DNA of 64,000 nt from Paenibacillus turicensis (GTDB lineage: Bacteria; Bacillota; Bacilli; Paenibacillales; Paenibacillaceae): contig NZ_JAGGKG010000001.1 in assembly GCF_017873435.1 (NCBI RefSeq), forward strand, positions 310,001-374,000, read 5' to 3'. How positions within the stretch are numbered: the first letter of the stretch is position 1; each line of letters starts with the position of its first letter. The position numbers and the translations under genes were made by a program. Of this stretch, positions 55,590-64,000 are shown piece after piece. The notes under the pieces were generated by a model, which worked only from the letters and a program-made list of their open reading frames with translations, was not told where the DNA came from and ran no database searches.

Positions 55590-55659
55590 TGAAGTGCTCC
55601 CTGTAAGTAGACAGTAGAAAAAACAAAACATCTACTACTACTTTGATGGGAGCACTTCA
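55590..55659. repeat. 70-bp near-perfect palindrome with 12-bp ends
   Basis: TGAAGTGCTCCC (55590-55601) and GGGAGCACTTCA (55648-55659) are perfect inverted arms. The inside is also nearly palindromic (GTAGACAGTAGA against TCTACTACTAC). It may terminate the collagen-like gene. The ends also resemble those of IS3/IS150-like elements, so a deleted insertion sequence is possible (from memory, unproven). Confidence 0.7.
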
Positions 55660-55754
55660 TCCGTTTTAATCTTTATTAATAGGACAATAAAGTATATATA
55701 TTATTCAGCTCCAACAACTAATAAATGTGTTATATCCTCGCCCCTTTGTTTTAG

Positions 55755-57686
55755 TTACTTTACTTCCATAAAGCCTGTTGCGGCACTCTCCCCACCTAAT
55801 CGTCCAGAGGTAAAGGCATATCCAATACCAACCCCATTACCTACATAAGTATCATTGTAAAGCACACCTTCAGATTCAAGACCCACTGCATACAAACCCT
55901 TCACAGGCACACGTTGGTCATTTAACACTTGAAACTTCGTGTTCACTAACAAGCCTCCTACTGAACCAAGGTTATTAATTTCTGCGATAATAGCATAATA
56001 CGGCCCTTCTGAACCCATCTCTGTAAGATAGGCTTTATTTTTGCCAAATGCAGTATCCAAACCTGCTTGAATCGCTTCTTGATATTGTTCATACGCTTCC
56101 TTGAAGGTATCTTCATCCATTCCAGCATTTTTAGCTAATTCCTCAACCGTGTTTCCTTTAAAGCCATCTCCATTGGCAACCATACTCTCAAATACTTTTT
56201 CTGCGTTGTTCCAAGGCGTATCTAGTTTGAATTGATCCTTAAAGTTCCCATAAAATTCAGGGGGCATCCCAGGTAGCTTAGGTGCCTGAATTCCATCCAT
56301 CCCTTTCGCTGTAAGCGCATCAAGCTGGGCTTTAGATACAATTACGAGGTGATAAGCCCCATTAAAAGCACTTGTATTTGCCGCCGCAACGGGAGTAAGT
56401 GTTGTCGCTTCATCTCTAAAGCGCGCTCCAGCACTTCCTACATTCATAAAGTTAGGCAAATAAGTCAACATTAATGGATAACTTGCCTCAAAAGGAGTGT
56501 ATTGTTTTTTTAATTTCTCTGTAGCTCTAGCTAATGTCTGGTGCAGCATTTGTCCACCAAAATTGTCTGGAACCTTTGCGCCTGCCGCCCAAGCCATTTC
56601 TAAGCCTTCACCCACATTTTGTCCTAAACCACCATTTACTCCTTCAAAACCAAAGCTTTTCTTGACCATTTCCTTATTTGCAGCATAACCACCAGTTGCC
56701 ATAATGACGCTTTTGGCTGTAATTTCTATTGTAGCACCATCTGATCTCACTGCTTGAACACCAGTTACAGTACCTTCAGCATTAGTAATTAGCTTGTTAG
56801 CTGTTGTTTCTGTTAGCACTTGTCCTCCATTTTTTTCAACAGAAGCCGCAAGCATTTTTCTTAAAGTAGCTTGACGCGACTCATACGGTGGTAATACATG
56901 AAGCTGCTCACCGCCAAAGTTCAAAAACTTTGTTACATATCCTTTTTCATTAAGCCAATCATAGGTTTGACCGGACTTCGTTACATATTGACGAATGGCA
57001 GACGCATCTACCCGCCAATGGTTGTTAACAATCCAATCCGCAATTTCCTTCTCTACCTCAACCTTTAACCCTTGGCTTACTGCCTCAGTTGAGTTATAAA
57101 ATTTCCCTGCCCAGGACAAATTACTTGCCCCACCAATATTGGCTGTCTTTTCAATGATAATTACCTTTGCCCCATGATCTGCCGCGGATACCGCTGCTGA
57201 CACTCCAGAAGCACCTGCTCCTACTACAATAACGTCTGTCGTTAAATGTTCTGTTTTACCCTCACCAGACTTTTTAAGTGCTGTTTTTAATACTTTTATA
57301 TCTCCACCTGCCTGCCGCATTGCATTTTCAACAGCATCTATCATCGCTTTACTGGATAGGCTTGCACCGCTTATAGCATCTACAGCTAACGTCTGATCTG
57401 CAATAATTTGCTCCTTAACCTTTTCTAGTGCAGCATCACCTAATCCACCTGTTTCAGATTGACTCACAATTTTAATATCCGAGATACGGCTATCCTCGGT
57501 TACTGTCACCTCAACCTTAATTTTCCCGTCCTTTCCTTCTGCCTCGCCTGTGTATGTCCCTGCCTTAAAGCTGGCATCTTGTTGCTTTGTTTCCTGAGCT
57601 TCTGTACAGGCACTAAGCACTCCTACCGCAAGTAACAAACACAACATTACATTCAAAAATTTACTAGCTACTTTTTTACTCCCCAT
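55755..57686 (-). CDS. FMN-binding/FAD-dependent reductase lipoprotein (fumarate/urocanate reductase family)
   Basis: 643 residues from the ATG at 57686, with GGGGAG about eight bases upstream; an ATG at 57707 lies before that site. Signal peptide and lipobox LSAC at about residue 27. Residues ~35-125 are an FMN-binding domain with the covalent flavin motif D-x-x-SGAS in VDAISGASLSSKAM. The flavocytochrome c FAD domain follows: DVIVVGAGASGVSAAVSAAD, NIGGASNLSWAGKF, and NLGSVGGLLVNTKFQVLNDQ near the end. It probably reduces an enoate such as fumarate or urocanate outside the membrane as an electron acceptor. No cytochrome domain. Substrate not assigned. Monocistronic. Confidence 0.92.
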   Translation of the reverse strand: MGSKKVASKFLNVMLCLLLAVGVLSACTEAQETKQQDASFKAGTYTGEAEGKDGKIKVEVTVTEDSRISDIKIVSQSETGGLGDAALEKVKEQIIADQTLAVDAISGASLSSKAMIDAVENAMRQAGGDIKVLKTALKKSGEGKTEHLTTDVIVVGAGASGVSAAVSAADHGAKVIIIEKTANIGGASNLSWAGKFYNSTEAVSQGLKVEVEKEIADWIVNNHWRVDASAIRQYVTKSGQTYDWLNEKGYVTKFLNFGGEQLHVLPPYESRQATLRKMLAASVEKNGGQVLTETTANKLITNAEGTVTGVQAVRSDGATIEITAKSVIMATGGYAANKEMVKKSFGFEGVNGGLGQNVGEGLEMAWAAGAKVPDNFGGQMLHQTLARATEKLKKQYTPFEASYPLMLTYLPNFMNVGSAGARFRDEATTLTPVAAANTSAFNGAYHLVIVSKAQLDALTAKGMDGIQAPKLPGMPPEFYGNFKDQFKLDTPWNNAEKVFESMVANGDGFKGNTVEELAKNAGMDEDTFKEAYEQYQEAIQAGLDTAFGKNKAYLTEMGSEGPYYAIIAEINNLGSVGGLLVNTKFQVLNDQRVPVKGLYAVGLESEGVLYNDTYVGNGVGIGYAFTSGRLGGESAATGFMEVK

Positions 57687-57895
57687 TTTTAGCTCTCCCC
57701 TTTTCATGTTACTGCTTCAAATTTTTCCTTTCATTGCACCCACCGCCAATTGTGATTTTTTTCACTTAAATACATTCGATAAGATGGCCTTGTATGCAGT
57801 TTGGATTATAAACATTGGAGCTACACCAAGGTCAATAACAGAAAAAGGAAGAGAGTAAGTTTAAATGCAATAATTTTTTTTCAATTCAATGTAGT

Positions 57896-58711
57896 TCAGC
57901 TAATCGGTATATTTACCTCCATAAACGTTTTCGAATGTTGTTTTGTCTTTTCAACAAAAATAATTTTCCCAACAATATCCCTAACCAAAGTGTACCCTTC
58001 TTGAAGAAGTTGGTCTGCCATGTGCTTGAAATGCTGTGGTGCAATATCTTCATCTTGATTTAGAGTGACGTAGGAAGAAAGACAAATCGCTGGAGGAATA
58101 TATTCTATGAGTGTATGCCACTCCTCTTTGATCAATTTAACTTCATCTTCTGGCAAAGAAATTCCCCAGTTATACTCAAAATTTTGACCGCCTTCTACTA
58201 AAGCTTGTGCATTTTCAATACGAAAAGAGTAAAACAAAAAAGGTAGGCACTCCATCCATTGGCTAACAGTTTCTTGCAGTCCATCTTCAGGAGGCAGCAA
58301 TTCATTTTTATCTGTTTGCTTAATGCGATAAAAACCTCGCTGTTCCTTAATGTTACACTGATAAAGGGTATGCTCCGCTTCACTAATTTCATTCATTATT
58401 TCAGTAATACGATTTAATAACCGTTGCTTGCGATCTATTTCTAACTGAATATTACGCCTGCTCTCTTCAAAGCTACGCAAGATGCACGCCGAAGAGCTCT
58501 CATTTACTAGAACGGCGGTTTCCTGTAGAGAAAGCTCTGCACTTCTAAACCAGCGACTCATCAATAAGTTTCTCGCATCTAAATCGCTAAAATAACGATA
58601 GTGGTTGTGATCATCTTTTTGTGGACATACAATATCATGCTTTTCGTATAATCGTAGTGTATCTGTTGTTAAACCTAGAATTGAAGCAAAATGACCAATC
58701 GTATATTTCAA
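57896..58711 (-). CDS. MerR-family transcriptional regulator
   Basis: About 271 residues from a TTG at 58711, which has GGGGG eight bases upstream. A GTG at 58735 (overlapping the previous stop) and an ATG at 58726 are alternatives. The N-terminal winged helix is KYTIGHFASILGLTTDTLRL then YEKHDIVCPQKDDHNHYRYF. A coiled-coil region (RRNIQLEIDRKQRLLNRITE) follows. The C-terminal ~150 residues could be a GyrI-like effector domain (unproven). It overlaps or abuts the SMI1/KNR4 gene, so the two are translated together. Ligand and targets unknown. Confidence 0.88.
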   Translation of the reverse strand: MKYTIGHFASILGLTTDTLRLYEKHDIVCPQKDDHNHYRYFSDLDARNLLMSRWFRSAELSLQETAVLVNESSSACILRSFEESRRNIQLEIDRKQRLLNRITEIMNEISEAEHTLYQCNIKEQRGFYRIKQTDKNELLPPEDGLQETVSQWMECLPFLFYSFRIENAQALVEGGQNFEYNWGISLPEDEVKLIKEEWHTLIEYIPPAICLSSYVTLNQDEDIAPQHFKHMADQLLQEGYTLVRDIVGKIIFVEKTKQHSKTFMEVNIPIS

Positions 58712-58731
58712 GTTTTTGTCCCCCATTTCCC

Positions 58732-59379
58732 TCACTCATCGTTATCCCTATTAGGTCTCATAGGTACGATTAATAGCCTTGCCATTTCTTCAAAAGAAGG
58801 AAATATTTCTCTTATGTAGGGATGGAGGAATGCACGAATAGCCTCACCATTTTGTTGAGTATCATCCAATTGATGTAAATAATCATGGAGCACCCAGATT
58901 ACAGGATAGTCTCCTTGTTCGTTAGGGTTCAGTAAATCAAAGCAAATTGGTCCTTGTCCATCTTCTCCGACTGCAAAGGGCAAATAACCTGCTAATAACA
59001 TTGGATGCCAGTTCTCCATTAGATTGATGACTTCACTCAACCCCTCACCTGTAAGCAATCTTGGCATTTCAATAAAGGCGCAATCCCCCTTATAGCTAGA
59101 CCCTTCCTTAATATTCTTAAACTGTAACTCAACATAGTGATAAGCCCTCAAAAATTGCTTATACAGCTCAGGATATTTAATCTCATATTGTTGCTCTATG
59201 ACCTCAATCTCTTCCATCGTAATCGTAGAGTTTACAATCTTCCAGTCTGTCCATCCTTCTTCATCTACCTCACCATTTCTCATATCCATCGGAACCATTT
59301 CCTCAACATGTCTCATAAGAAAGTCTGGGACTGAATTAAAATATGCAGTTAAGCTTTCTTTGATATCAAACTTGGACAC
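58732..59379 (-). CDS. SMI1/KNR4 family protein
   Basis: 215 residues, GTG start with GGGGGA six bases upstream. The SMI1/KNR4 core is visible: ITMEEIEVIEQQYEIKYPEL, YKQFLRAYHYVELQF, LPFAVGEDGQGPICFDLLNP and DYPVIWVLHDYLHQLDD. In bacteria such proteins are often immunity proteins of contact-dependent or polymorphic toxins, but no toxin gene lies beside it, and it is coupled to a MerR regulator. Function therefore unknown. Divergent from the ACT-domain gene. Confidence 0.88.
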   Translation of the reverse strand: MSKFDIKESLTAYFNSVPDFLMRHVEEMVPMDMRNGEVDEEGWTDWKIVNSTITMEEIEVIEQQYEIKYPELYKQFLRAYHYVELQFKNIKEGSSYKGDCAFIEMPRLLTGEGLSEVINLMENWHPMLLAGYLPFAVGEDGQGPICFDLLNPNEQGDYPVIWVLHDYLHQLDDTQQNGEAIRAFLHPYIREIFPSFEEMARLLIVPMRPNRDNDE

Positions 59380-59550
59380 TACTACTCCCCCTTTGTAAAA
59401 GTGTTGAGCCTTAATTTCTCCTTAAATTATAAAACATTACACATAATAAGACATCTCACATTGCCCATTAACCTTTTTTCTGACATAATAATCTGAAAAT
59501 CACATTCGGAAGCCTGTAAAGGAACCGTACAATTAAGGGAGGCAGTTATA

Positions 59551-59820
59551 TTGAAGGGGATTATTACGGTATTAGGGAAGGATAGAGTAGGGATCATCGC
59601 TAAAGTCTGTACGTATCTTGCTGAGCAACAGGTTAACATTCTTGATATTTCACAAACGATTATCCAAGGGTATTTCAACATGATGATGATTGTAGATGCC
59701 TCTGCTTCTACTAAAAACTTTGATCTTTTAGTTGAGGATTTACAACAACTCGGCGTTGAAATTGGTGTCGAAATTAAGCTACAGCACGAGGATATCTTTA
59801 ACACAATGCACCGTATATAA
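59551..59820 (+). CDS. ACT-domain protein (UPF0237 type)
   Basis: 89 residues, TTG start with GGAGG upstream. A single ACT domain: [40 protein letters not shown] and [17 protein letters not shown]. It is a close relative of the small stand-alone ACT proteins that pair with the DUF711 gene in many Firmicutes, as here (26-base gap). ACT domains bind amino acids or other small ligands; the ligand is unknown. Confidence 0.92.
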   Translation: MKGIITVLGKDRVGIIAKVCTYLAEQQVNILDISQTIIQGYFNMMMIVDASASTKNFDLLVEDLQQLGVEIGVEIKLQHEDIFNTMHRI

Positions 59821-59846
59821 TTTGCTTACCTTTGGAGGGATTACGT

Positions 59847-61205
59847 ATGATTTCACTGGTTGAGGTTCAAGAAACAAATAAGATGATTCGCGAAATGAAT
59901 TTAGATGTACGTACCATCACGATGGGAATCAGTTTGATGGATTGCGGTCATCCGGATTTAAAAGTATTTAATCAAAAAATATATGATAAAATTACCCGAC
60001 TTGCAGAAAATTTAGTTAAAACAGGTGAGGATTTAGAAAAGCAATTTGGAATCCCCATTATTAATAAACGGATTTCCGTTACGCCGATTGCAATTGCTGC
60101 AGGTGGTGTTCAGACAGATACGTATGTCCCTATCGCTGAACAATTAAATAAAGCGGCTAAGGAGGTTGGCGTCAACTTTTTGGGTGGTTTCTCTGCGCTA
60201 GTGCAAAAGGGAATGACTAAAAGTGATGAAATTTTGATTCGTAGTATCCCTGAAAGCTTAGCCGTAACCGAAAGAGTGTGCGCATCAGTTAATATCGGCT
60301 CTTCTCGAAGCGGGATTAATATGGATGCAGTCAAGCTGATGGGCAATATTATTAAGGAATCTGCGGAGTTAACTGCGGACAATAACTCAGCAGGTTGTTC
60401 TAAGCTCGTTGTGTTCTGTAATGCAGTTGAGGACAATCCCTTTATGGCAGGTGCCTTTCATGGTCCTGGTGAACCTGAATGTTGTATTAATGTAGGCGTA
60501 AGTGGCCCTGGTGTTGTCAAACGTGCACTAGAAGAAGTAAAAGACAAGGATTTTGAAACATTGTGTGAAACAATTAAACGAACTGCTTTTAAAATTACTC
60601 GTGTTGGACAACTTGTGGCACAGGAAACGTCTAAGCGTCTAGGTGTTCCTTTTGGGATTATTGATTTATCCTTAGCTCCTACTCCTGAAATCGGTGATTC
60701 TATCGCTGAGATCTTCCAAGTGATGGGCTTAGAAGAGGCAGGTGCACCAGGCACAACAGCGGCATTAGCCATTTTAAATGATAACGTGAAAAAAGGTGGC
60801 GTAATGGCTTCCTCCTATGTTGGTGGACTAAGTGGTGCCTTTATTCCTGTCAGTGAAGATCATGGTATGATTGAGGCGGTTCAAAAAGGTGCATTAACAT
60901 TAGAAAAGCTTGAAGCGATGACGTGTGTATGCTCCGTAGGGCTTGATATGATCGCTATTCCTGGACATACCTCCCCTGCCACAATCGCCGGAATTATTGC
61001 GGATGAAGCCGCGATTGGTATGGTAAATAACAAAACGACTGCGGTACGTATTATTCCTGTGATCGGCAAGGATGTTGGTGAAATTGTAGAATTTGGTGGC
61101 CTATTGGGGTATGCCCCAGTTATGCCTGTTAACTCGTTTAGCTGCGCAAGCTTCATTGAGCGTGGTGGACGGATTCCTGCGCCAATTCACAGCTTCAAAA
61201 ACTAA
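59847..61205 (+). CDS. PFL-family protein of the DUF711/UPF0210 type
   Basis: 452 residues from the ATG at 59847, with GGAGGG upstream. Family blocks: [92 protein letters not shown] and [21 protein letters not shown]. The fold is distantly like pyruvate formate-lyase, but the activity is unknown. It forms a two-gene unit with the ACT-domain gene. The ligand sensed by the ACT partner may be linked to its substrate (inference). A terminator follows. Confidence 0.94.
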   Translation: MISLVEVQETNKMIREMNLDVRTITMGISLMDCGHPDLKVFNQKIYDKITRLAENLVKTGEDLEKQFGIPIINKRISVTPIAIAAGGVQTDTYVPIAEQLNKAAKEVGVNFLGGFSALVQKGMTKSDEILIRSIPESLAVTERVCASVNIGSSRSGINMDAVKLMGNIIKESAELTADNNSAGCSKLVVFCNAVEDNPFMAGAFHGPGEPECCINVGVSGPGVVKRALEEVKDKDFETLCETIKRTAFKITRVGQLVAQETSKRLGVPFGIIDLSLAPTPEIGDSIAEIFQVMGLEEAGAPGTTAALAILNDNVKKGGVMASSYVGGLSGAFIPVSEDHGMIEAVQKGALTLEKLEAMTCVCSVGLDMIAIPGHTSPATIAGIIADEAAIGMVNNKTTAVRIIPVIGKDVGEIVEFGGLLGYAPVMPVNSFSCASFIERGGRIPAPIHSFKN

Positions 61206-61302
61206 TCACATGTAAAATAGAGTCTAAACTATAAAGATAATTGCACTTTAATTGTAAATTAACTAATTTAGGTAACTTAAATCTAGTTAATAATGCAATA
61301 AA

Positions 61303-61370
61303 AAACAGGGACACCGCTTAGGAATCAGAAGAGAGTTTATTACTCTTTTTCCTTTTAGGTTTCCCTGTTT
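61303..61370 (+). terminator. Hairpin terminator after the DUF711 gene
   Basis: AAACAGGGA (61303-61311) pairs with TCCCTGTTT (61362-61370), with an inner GAGAG/CTCTT stem and an ATTTT tail. Repeat R7 begins 7 bases later. Confidence 0.75.
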
Positions 61371-61376
61371 ATTTTA

Positions 61377-61582
61377 GGCTCAATCTTGAAATCAGTGCTT
61401 GACCGCTAACCCAAACTAGCAAAGAGACAGAGGGATTCTGAAGATTGTCTTTTAAAATCAAATTTCACCAATACATCTACTTCAATTAAAAGGAATATGA
61501 TTTTAACACAATCGCAAGAACGCTCTGAAGCGTAGCTACCACCCTCTTAGTCGCTGTCAAGTACTGATTTATAAATAGAGCC
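61377..61582. mobile_element. Dispersed palindromic repeat, copy R7 (type 2, inverted)
   Basis: 206 bases. The ends GGCTCAATC and TAGAGCC and the pair ATCAGTGCTTGAC (left) and GTCAAGTACTGAT (right) are inverted. Inside are AGAGACAGAGGGATTCTG and CAGAGC-type arms. Flanks TTATTTTA (61369-61376) and TTATTTAT (61583-61590) share their first six bases, again suggesting a target duplication. It lies four bases beyond the uxuB stop region. Confidence 0.87.
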
Positions 61583-61586
61583 TTAT

Positions 61587-63194
61587 TTATCCCACATATT
61601 TCAACAATGCCTCACGAACCGCGCCTGCGCCTGCAAGCATCTCATGGAACATGTCTTCAATTTTTGTACCTAACCCAATTTCATATAGATTTACGCCAAA
61701 CAATTGCTCATCTTCAATAATCGCTTTAACATTAGAGCTTGTATCTCCGAGAGAAGCGCCTTGCAAGCGTTGCTGCAAGACCTCCATTAATGGATCAGGA
61801 CTTAATTCAAATGGCTCACCAGCATCATTGATTCCTAATAAATATCTGCACCACATCGCAATGGCTAACGGAATGCTAGTTAGGCTTGTAACATCCAAAT
61901 CTTCTCTAGCCACATAGGATTTAATCGTTTCTCCAAAACGAATACCTACCTTTTGAGAGGTATCTGTTGCAATCCGCTGCGGTGTATCTGGAATAAATGG
62001 ATTCGCAAAACGCTCATGAATCACTTCATCTAAAAACTGCTTCGCATTCAAAATACCTGGGTCCACCACAACAGGAAGCCCTTCTTCATACCCAATATTT
62101 TCAACCAGCTTACGCAAGCTAGGGTCCTTCATTTCATCTGCAATCAGAGTGTAGCCTAATAAACAGCCTGAAACTGCAAGTGCGGTATGCAAAGGATTTA
62201 GGCAAGTTGTGACCTTCATCGTCTCTACCTTGTTTACAGTATCACGATCAGTGAAAATGACTCCCGCTTCCTCAAGTGCTGGGCGTCCATTTGTAAACTT
62301 ATCTTCAATCACTAAATATTCAGAAATTTCAGCATTTACAAATGGTGCAGTATACGTATTTTTAGAGGTTATGATAATCTCCATGCCCTCCACACCTTGC
62401 TCTTGAAGCGACTGCTGTACAATGGAAGACGGACGTGGTGTAATTTTGTCAATCATGGACAATGGGAATGTTATTTTTTGCTCATCCTCTAGATATTGAA
62501 TAAATGAAGCTTCAACATGTCCTCTTTGTACCCATTCATTTGCAATGGCTAGCACACTAGCTCTTAGCTTATCTCCATTATGTGAGCAATTATCCAAGCT
62601 CAAGAATGTCATTGGGAGCCGTCCCTTTAGGAAACGACGATAAGCTAATGAGGTCACGATACTCATCAAATGAATTGGATATTCAGGACCATTTTCAATA
62701 TCCTTAGCTACGATATCAAGGTATTTGCCTTGGGCATCATGCAGAGCATACCCCTTTTCTGTTATCGTAAAGCTAGCTAACTGTAAGCTTGGGTTTTCAA
62801 AACAAGCAAACAAACGATCATATTCTTCCTTCCGTTGCTTTTCAATCGCTAGCGCCTCAACAATGCTACTAATGACCTTTTTATGGAAAGTGCCATTTGC
62901 ACTCATCAATACTAATAAAGTCAAGTTATCGTAAGCTTTATATACAGAATCGATCAATTCATAATCAAAAGTATCTACGGTTACAATTCCCGTATTTGCT
63001 TTCCCACTATCTAATAGCTTTTGATGCGCATGGGCAACAAATCCTCTAAAAATATTACCTGCTCCAAAATGCACCCATTGTGGGTTAGTTGCGGTATTTT
63101 TTGCTACTTGCTCATAGTCAAACTGAGGTAATTCAATCCCTGCCGCTGCCCAAGCTGTCTTATTTTCCAAGCTTTTGCGGTTTAGCTGTAGCAT
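61587..63194 (-). CDS. uxuB: Fructuronate reductase (mannitol dehydrogenase family)
   Basis: 535 residues. An NAD-dependent long-chain polyol dehydrogenase. N-terminal Rossmann part: NPQWVHFGAGNIFRGFVAHA; middle: MTFLSLDNCSHNGDKLRASV, with the catalytic Lys region in VETMKVTTCLNPLHTALAVS (K-V-x-x-C-L-N-x-x-H). It reduces fructuronate to mannonate or the reverse in hexuronate catabolism. It starts directly at the uxuA stop (TAAATG), so the two are translationally coupled. The glucuronate-pathway neighbours confirm UxuB over tagaturonate reductase, though this cannot be fully excluded. Confidence 0.93.
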   Translation of the reverse strand: MLQLNRKSLENKTAWAAAGIELPQFDYEQVAKNTATNPQWVHFGAGNIFRGFVAHAHQKLLDSGKANTGIVTVDTFDYELIDSVYKAYDNLTLLVLMSANGTFHKKVISSIVEALAIEKQRKEEYDRLFACFENPSLQLASFTITEKGYALHDAQGKYLDIVAKDIENGPEYPIHLMSIVTSLAYRRFLKGRLPMTFLSLDNCSHNGDKLRASVLAIANEWVQRGHVEASFIQYLEDEQKITFPLSMIDKITPRPSSIVQQSLQEQGVEGMEIIITSKNTYTAPFVNAEISEYLVIEDKFTNGRPALEEAGVIFTDRDTVNKVETMKVTTCLNPLHTALAVSGCLLGYTLIADEMKDPSLRKLVENIGYEEGLPVVVDPGILNAKQFLDEVIHERFANPFIPDTPQRIATDTSQKVGIRFGETIKSYVAREDLDVTSLTSIPLAIAMWCRYLLGINDAGEPFELSPDPLMEVLQQRLQGASLGDTSSNVKAIIEDEQLFGVNLYEIGLGTKIEDMFHEMLAGAGAVREALLKYVG

Positions 63195-64000
63195 TTATTT
63201 TTCCCCCTTAGCTTTCTCCAAGCTATCCCATACCCCAAGCATATACATGATACCTAATGCTCTATCATATAGGCCATATCCTGGACGGCAATTTTTTTCT
63301 TCGCCCCATAAATGTCTGCCATGGTCAGGACGAACATAACCGGTATAACCATTTTCATGGTAAGCCTTTACTACCTCTGCTACGTCTACACTGCCATCTC
63401 TACCCCGATGAGAGACCTCAATGAAATCCCCATTGTCAAACACCTTCACATTACGAATATGCGCGAAATAAATACGGTCATGGAATTCACGAATCATCGC
63501 TGGCAGATCATTTTCTGGATTAGTACCAAGTGAACCTGTACAGAAGGTTAAACCGTTATAAGGGCTATCCACCATATCAAGGAAACGACGAATGGAATCC
63601 CGACTCCGAATAATACGAGGCAAGCCAAAAATCGGCCAAGCTGGATCGTCAGGATGGATGGCCATCTTAATGTCAACCTCTTCACATACAGGAATGATTC
63701 GCTCTAAGAAATATTTTAAGTTTTCAAACAATTTTTCTTCGTCCACATTTGCATAGGCAGCAAATAACTCATCTAGCTTGGCAAGTCGTTCCGGCTCCCA
63801 ACCAGGCATCGTAAATTCGCCTGCACCTTGAAGAATGCGATCTACCATTTCACGAGGATTATCTGTAATTGCTGCTTTTTCATAAAAAAGTGCATTAGAA
63901 CCATCTGGAAGCTCTTTATACAACTCAGTGCGTGTCCAATCAAATACGGGCATAAAGTTATAGCAAATTACCTTAACGCCAACTTTAGCTAACTTTCGAA
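63195..64000 (-). CDS. uxuA: Mannonate dehydratase (5' end outside window)
   Basis: The frame is open to the window edge. Upstream of the internal ATG at 63953 the codons read [11 protein letters not shown] before [19 protein letters not shown], so the true start lies outside. About 268 residues are visible. Active-site features of Uxu[51 protein letters not shown] and [13 protein letters not shown] (His and metal ligands). It dehydrates D-mannonate to 2-keto-3-deoxygluconate. First visible gene of the uxu operon; uxuB follows with no gap. Confidence 0.95.
   Translation of the reverse strand, partial: RKLAKVGVKVICYNFMPVFDWTRTELYKELPDGSNALFYEKAAITDNPREMVDRILQGAGEFTMPGWEPERLAKLDELFAAYANVDEEKLFENLKYFLERIIPVCEEVDIKMAIHPDDPAWPIFGLPRIIRSRDSIRRFLDMVDSPYNGLTFCTGSLGTNPENDLPAMIREFHDRIYFAHIRNVKVFDNGDFIEVSHRGRDGSVDVAEVVKAYHENGYTGYVRPDHGRHLWGEEKNCRPGYGLYDRALGIMYMLGVWDSLEKAKGEK

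Noticed and set aside
58732..59379. Treating the SMI1/KNR4 gene as part of a polymorphic toxin system.
   Set aside because: No toxin, LXG/RHS protein or secretion gene lies beside it.

Overview
The window looks like chromosomal DNA of a low-GC Bacillales bacterium, most like the Paenibacillaceae. That is inferred from AT-rich intergenic DNA, strong AGGAGG-type ribosome binding sites with many GTG/TTG starts, several S-layer-homology (SLH) proteins, a carbohydrate ABC system of the LplB/YtcP type with a LipO-like lipoprotein, and a collagen-like protein with an NTTRR-F1-type head. No phage module, transposase gene, tRNA, rRNA or CRISPR array was seen.

Layout. 1-7.7 kb: the end of a secreted multidomain protein, convergent with a 1778-residue SLH-anchored beta-propeller/X2-repeat protein. 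8.1-10.3 kb: L-serine dehydratase genes sdaAB-sdaAA on the minus strand behind a tandem glycine riboswitch with its own terminator. 10.5-14.7 kb: a second SLH protein, a GNAT enzyme and a pentapeptide-repeat protein. 14.9-26.4 kb: a seven-gene minus-strand locus (two permeases, sugar-binding lipoprotein, LacI regulator, esterase, GH3 beta-glucosidase, ~1115-residue GH94 phosphorylase) that best fits uptake and breakdown of beta-1,2-gluco-oligosaccharides. A palindromic operator (core TCGAAACGTTTCGA) recurs upstream of its transcription units. 26.9-37.6 kb: an SLH serine hydrolase, a DUF4261/SEC-C pair, an oxidoreductase, three tandem DUF6612-type proteins and a short glycogen phosphorylase. 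37.9-53.7 kb: DUF445, a small membrane protein, HxlR, AAA ATPase with oxidoreductase, SGNH hydrolase-aroK-GNAT, a GC-rich aminoglycoside-phosphotransferase-like islet, namA, aroD, a heterodimeric ABC exporter divergent from a LysR gene, and an acyl-CoA synthetase behind a FapR-like palindrome. 54-61 kb: a collagen-like protein, an FMN/FAD reductase lipoprotein, MerR/SMI1 and ACT/DUF711 pairs. 61.6-64 kb: uxuB and the 3' part of uxuA.

The most unusual signal is a dispersed family of ~200-bp imperfect palindromes with related ends (GGCTC...GAGCC and an inner CTTGAC/GTCAAG pair). Six full-length copies and one half copy are visible, all outside genes. One copy is bounded by perfect 8-bp repeats, another appears inserted into an older half copy, and two single genes (the SLH serine hydrolase and the glycogen phosphorylase) are each bracketed by a pair. 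They look like non-autonomous mobile elements (MITE-like), possibly also transcribed as long hairpins.
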